Below, in pieces: positions 43,249 through 46,285 of a DNA stretch of 46,285 nucleotides (the stretch's first letter is position 1; each line of letters begins with the position of its first letter). The translations under genes and the position numbers were made by a program. The DNA lies in assembly GCA_002239065.1 (NCBI GenBank), contig MPNO01000036.1:1-46285 (forward strand), read 5' to 3'. Source of the stretch: Defluviicoccus sp. bin129. GTDB taxonomy: Bacteria > Pseudomonadota > Alphaproteobacteria > MPNO01. The notes beneath the pieces are model-generated. The model did no database searches. It worked only from the letters and a program-made list of their open reading frames with translations, and had not been told where the DNA came from.

Positions 43249-45189
43249 TCAGCCGTCCCTGGCCGCCTCTCCGGCATCTCCGTCCGCGGCCGGTGCGGCC
43301 TCGGGAGCAGCATCCTCCGGTTCGGGAGAAGCGGCCTCGGCCTCGGGAGCAGCATCCTCGGGTTCGGGAGCAGCGGCCTCCGGCTCATCCTCCGCCGCGG
43401 CTTCCGCGTCCTCCGCCGGCGCGTCGTCCGGTCCGGACTCGGCGGCCTCGCGCGCGGCCCGCTCGCGGTTGGCGCGGTTGATCGCCGCACCCAGGATGTC
43501 GCCCAGGCTCGCCCCGGAATCGGACGAACCGAACTCGGCCATCGCCTGCTTCTCCTCGGCCACCTCCTGCGCCTTGATCGACAGCGAGAGCTTGCGGTCG
43601 CGGCGGTCGATATTGGTGACCCGGGCATCGATCCTGTCGCCCGGCGCGAAGCGGTCGGGACGCTGGTCGGCGCGGTCGCGCGACAGATCCGCCCGGCGGA
43701 TGAAGCCGGGCAGCCCGCCCGCCACCGAGACCTCGATGCCGTTCTCCACCACCTGGGAGACCGTGCAGGTGAGCACGTCGCCCCGCTTGACGTTCTCGAT
43801 CGCGACCTCGAACTTGTCTTCCTCGAGCTGCTTGATGCCGAGCGAGATGCGTTCCCGCTCGGGATCGACGTCGAGCACCCGCGCCTTCACCGAATCGCCC
43901 TTCTTGTAGCCGCGCAGCGCCTCTTCGCCCGGCCGCGACCAGTCGATGTCGGAGAGGTGCACCATGCCGTCGATCTCGCTGTCGAGGCCGATGAACAGGC
44001 CGAACTCGGTGATGTTCTTGACCTCGCCGTCGATCACCGAACCCACCGGGTGGTGTTCGAGGAAATGGTCCCACGGGTTCTCGCGGCACTGCTTGATGCC
44101 GAGCGAGACGCGGCGCTTGTTGGGATCGACCTCCAGCACCATCACCTCGACCTCCTGGCTGGTCGAGACGATCTTGCCGGGGTGGACGTTCTTCTTGGTC
44201 CAGCTCATCTCCGAGACATGCACCAGCCCTTCGACACCGGGCTCGAGCTCGACGAAGGCGCCGTAATCGGTGATGTTGCTGACCCGGCCGGTGAACTTGA
44301 CGCCGACCGGATATTTGTGCTCGACGCCGTCCCACGGATCGGCCTCGAGCTGCTTCATGCCGAGCGAGATGCGCTGGGTCTCCGGGTTGTAGCGGATGAC
44401 CTGAACCCGCACGGTCTGGCCGATATTGAGCGCGTCGCTGGGATGGTTGATGCGCCGCCAGGCGATGTCGGTGACGTGCAGCAGCCCGTCGACCCCGCCG
44501 AGATCGACGAAGGCGCCGTAATCGGTGATGTTCTTGACGATGCCCTCGAGGATCTGGCGCTCCTTGAGATTGGCCAGCAGCTCGTTGCGCGCCTCGGCGC
44601 GGGATTCCTCGAGCACGGCGCGGCGCGAGACCACGATATTGCCGCGGCGCCGGTCCATCTTGAGGATCTGGAAGGGCTGCGGGGTGCCCATCAGCGGCGA
44701 GACGTCGCGCACCGGGCGGACGTCGACCTGGCTGCCCGGCAGGAACGCCACCGCGCCCGACAGGTCGACCGTGAAGCCGCCCTTGACCCGGCCGAAGATG
44801 GTGCCGCTGACCCGCTCGCCGGCGTTGAACGCCTTCTCAAGCAGGGTCCACGCCTCCTCGCGGCGCGCCCTCTCGCGCGACAGCACCGCCTCGCCGTTGC
44901 GGTCCTCCATGCGCTCCAGATAGACGTCCACCGAGTCGCCGATCTTGAGCTCCGGCTCCTGGCCCGGCGCGGCGAACTCCTTGAGCGCCACCCGCCCCTC
45001 GGATTTGAGCCCGACATCGACCAGCGCCGAGTCGTTCTCGATACTGATCACGATTCCCTTGACCACCGAGCCCTCGGCGGGCTCGCGCTCCGCGAAGCTC
45101 TCCTCGAGCATGCTCGCGAAATTCTCTCCGCCCACCTCTGCGGGGGAGATCTCCGCCGCCTGCTGTACGACGGCTGCTTCGTTCGACAT
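43249..45189 (-). CDS. rpsA: 30S ribosomal protein S1
   Basis: This 646-aa protein contains six S1 RNA-binding repeats (for example ITDYGAFVDLGGVDGLLHVTDIAW and ITEFGLFIGLDSEIDGMVHLSDIDW). It binds mRNA leaders on the 30S subunit. It is longer than the roughly 560-570 aa usual in alphaproteobacteria, because of an acidic Ala/Glu/Pro tail of about 60-70 residues with a 14-aa unit repeated twice. The start at 45189 follows AGGAACG. It lies 93 bp after cmk, so it could have its own promoter. Confidence 0.96.
   Translation of the reverse strand: MSNEAAVVQQAAEISPAEVGGENFASMLEESFAEREPAEGSVVKGIVISIENDSALVDVGLKSEGRVALKEFAAPGQEPELKIGDSVDVYLERMEDRNGEAVLSRERARREEAWTLLEKAFNAGERVSGTIFGRVKGGFTVDLSGAVAFLPGSQVDVRPVRDVSPLMGTPQPFQILKMDRRRGNIVVSRRAVLEESRAEARNELLANLKERQILEGIVKNITDYGAFVDLGGVDGLLHVTDIAWRRINHPSDALNIGQTVRVQVIRYNPETQRISLGMKQLEADPWDGVEHKYPVGVKFTGRVSNITDYGAFVELEPGVEGLVHVSEMSWTKKNVHPGKIVSTSQEVEVMVLEVDPNKRRVSLGIKQCRENPWDHFLEHHPVGSVIDGEVKNITEFGLFIGLDSEIDGMVHLSDIDWSRPGEEALRGYKKGDSVKARVLDVDPERERISLGIKQLEEDKFEVAIENVKRGDVLTCTVSQVVENGIEVSVAGGLPGFIRRADLSRDRADQRPDRFAPGDRIDARVTNIDRRDRKLSLSIKAQEVAEEKQAMAEFGSSDSGASLGDILGAAINRANRERAAREAAESGPDDAPAEDAEAAAEDEPEAAAPEPEDAAPEAEAASPEPEDAAPEAAPAADGDAGEAARDG
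43296..43380. repeat. 42-bp tandem repeat inside the rpsA tail
   Basis: GCAGCATCCTCSGGTTCGGG followed by AGMAGCGGCCTC occurs at 43307-43338 and 43349-43380 (period 42 bp), with a partial third unit to the left. It encodes a 14-residue unit around PEPEDAAPEA. The reading frame is kept, so copy number could vary without frameshift. Confidence 0.8.
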
Positions 45190-45282
45190 CGGCGTTCCTG
45201 CCTGGCCTCTGTTTTTCTGCCTGTCCGGTCCGAAACCGGCGCCGTCCGGAAGACCGTGCGCATCGCAGGTTTCCGGGCGACA

Positions 45283-45942
45283 CTACTTTCGGATCGTCGT
45301 CCGCGCGTTGAAATGCGCCAGCGCCTGGCGGAACACCTCGTCCGCGTCCATGGTCGAGGTATCGATCACGAAGGCGTCTTCGGCGGGCGCCAGCGGCGCC
45401 GCTGCGCGCTCCCGATCCCGGGCGTCGCGCGCATTCATGTCACGCAGAACCTGCTCTTGTATACCTTTTGCGCCCCGTTGCAACAACTCCCGCAGGCGCC
45501 GCTCCGCGCGCACGTCTTCGTGCGCGTCGAGGAATATCTTCACCGCCGCGCCCGGGCAGACGACGGTGCCGATGTCGCGCCCGTCCAGCACCGCGCCCGG
45601 CGCGCCGCCCGGCGGAGCGGCGGCGAAGCCGCGCTGGAAGTCGAGCAGCGCCGCGCGCACGCCCGCATCGGCGGCAAGCACGCTCGCCGCCGCCGTCACC
45701 GCCTCCTCGCGCAGCCCTTCGCCCGCCAGGTCGGCCGCCTTCAGGCCGCGCGCCGCGCGCTGCGACGCGGCGCCGTCCGCCGGATCGCGGCCGGCATCGA
45801 GCACCCGCCTGGCCGTCGCCCGGTAGAGCAGCCCGGTGTCGAGATGGGCGAAGCCCAGATGCGCGGCAAGGCGCTGCGCCAGCGTGCCCTTGCCGCTCGC
45901 CGCAGGGCCGTCGATGGCGACGACGACCGGCGCCTCAGCCAT
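45283..45942 (-). CDS. cmk: Cytidylate kinase
   Basis: This 219-aa protein has the P-loop AIDGPAASGKGTLAQRLA, LDTGLLYRATARRV and VLDGRDIGTVVCPGA, and phosphorylates CMP and dCMP. The ATG at 45942 overlaps the aroA stop by 8 bp. The aroA-cmk-rpsA order is ancient and widely conserved. The 93 bp after it, up to rpsA, contain no further gene. Confidence 0.96.
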   Translation of the reverse strand: MAEAPVVVAIDGPAASGKGTLAQRLAAHLGFAHLDTGLLYRATARRVLDAGRDPADGAASQRAARGLKAADLAGEGLREEAVTAAASVLAADAGVRAALLDFQRGFAAAPPGGAPGAVLDGRDIGTVVCPGAAVKIFLDAHEDVRAERRLRELLQRGAKGIQEQVLRDMNARDARDRERAAAPLAPAEDAFVIDTSTMDADEVFRQALAHFNARTTIRK

Positions 45943-46285
45943 CCCCCTCGTCCGCCGCCGCGATCGCCGCGCCGAGGCCGTTCATGGTCTCGGCGAAGCC
46001 GGGAAAGCTGGTGTCGATGGTCTCGCTCCCGGCCACCCGGATGGGGCGCTCGCAGGCGAGACCGAGCACCAGGAACGCCATCGCGATGCGATGGTCGTGC
46101 CCGGCATCGACGACCGCGCCGCCCGCCGGGCGGCCGGCGGGGCGCCGCCCGCCCGCGGGCGCGAGTGGCGGGGGGGCGCCGCCCCCGCGCGCGACCCCCC
46201 CCAGCCGGTCGCTCTCCTTGAGCCTGAGCTCGCCGAGCCCGTGCATCCGCGTCGTGCCCTCGGCGAACGCCGCGGCGACGGCGAG
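45935..46285 (-). CDS. aroA: 3-phosphoshikimate 1-carboxyvinyltransferase, C-terminal part
   Basis: The last 116 codons of EPSP synthase, which joins PEP to shikimate 3-phosphate; the gene continues beyond the right edge. Family segments are LAVAAAFAEGTTRMHGLGEL, RLKESDRLGGVA, HDHRIAMAFLVLGLA and IDTSFPGFAETMNGLG. The part between ESDRL and DHRIAM (46098-46205) is only 35 residues long and almost all Gly, Pro, Ala and Arg (GGGAPPPLAPAGGRRPAGRPAGG), unlike the usual sequence there. It contains runs of 8 G and 7 C, so a sequencing or assembly error, or a real low-complexity change, is possible. Confidence 0.9.
   Translation of the reverse strand, partial: LAVAAAFAEGTTRMHGLGELRLKESDRLGGVARGGGAPPPLAPAGGRRPAGRPAGGAVVDAGHDHRIAMAFLVLGLACERPIRVAGSETIDTSFPGFAETMNGLGAAIAAADEGDG

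Noticed and set aside
43210..46221. 1003-codon open frame on the plus strand
   Set aside because: It is antisense to rpsA, cmk and aroA, which have clear family motifs. The frame is open only because of GC-rich codon use, and the protein is low-complexity with no domain.
45935..46285. aroA as a pseudogene
   Set aside because: The frame is intact on both sides of the odd stretch and the gene overlaps cmk normally. A sequence error is at least as likely.
1..46285. CRISPR arrays, tRNA or rRNA genes, prophage
   Set aside because: I saw no regularly spaced repeats, no cloverleaf-like tRNA sequence in the gaps, no rRNA signature and no phage structural or integrase genes. This was by reading only, not by a search program.

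Overview
The window reads as chromosome of a very GC-rich alphaproteobacterium (I estimate 65-70% G+C by eye). The right third carries the gene order aroA-cmk-rpsA-sppA-ihfB-lapA-like-trpF-trpB-trpA-accD-folC-polA on one strand, which is typical of Alphaproteobacteria (Rhodospirillales/Rhizobiales-like). The heme A synthase has the alphaproteobacterial COX15-like layout. I cannot fix the genus. Nothing looks like phage or plasmid DNA, and I saw no tRNA, rRNA or CRISPR array.

Left edge and accessory region (1 to about 33.7 kb). A truncated IS4-type transposase enters from the left edge. It is followed by a palindromic/tandem repeat element at 275-520. A second, inverted copy lies at 10955-11131, so the two copies bracket a 10.4-kb block. 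That block holds TRAP transporter A (615-3629), a metallo-beta-lactamase-fold hydrolase, a pair of small cupins, a TauD-type dioxygenase, a gentisate-dioxygenase-like bicupin, a TerB-like protein, heme A synthase, a SnoaL-like protein and a flavin monooxygenase. Next come a minus-strand operon (flavin monooxygenase, divergent M20 hydrolase, LLM flavoenzyme) and divergent TRAP B (14797-17813), a clear paralogue of TRAP A. TRAP C (21378-18518, minus) ends in a heme-oxygenase-like diiron protein and is divergent from an amidase-signature hydrolase. A CmcJ/NvfI-like oxygenase follows. A MarR repressor then faces a probable operon of a second 2-oxoglutarate oxygenase, TRAP D, an FAD protein, RidA and a cupin. 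A second bicupin and an acetamidase/formamidase-cupin pair close the region.

This region combines four TRAP uptake systems with at least nine oxygenase-type genes and several amide or ester hydrolases. It reads as a catabolic island for import and oxidative or hydrolytic breakdown of organic acids, possibly aromatic or N-containing. No substrate can be read from the sequence.

Housekeeping region (33.7 kb to the end). All genes are on the minus strand and tightly packed: polA, folC, accD, trpA, trpB, trpF, a LapA-domain protein, ihfB, sppA, rpsA, cmk and the 3' end of aroA. trpB through folC are coupled by overlaps or near-overlaps, and four consecutive genes appear to use GTG or TTG starts.

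The best leads are: (1) a TRAP-linked protein with all six ligand positions of heme-oxygenase-like diiron oxidases, spaced almost as in chlamydial CADD; (2) an active/degenerate cupin pair behind a near-consensus promoter; (3) two 18-bp MarR operators overlapping the -10 boxes of two divergent promoters; (4) an M20 protein lacking several metal ligands, inside a flavoenzyme operon; (5) the inverted repeats that bracket 10 kb.
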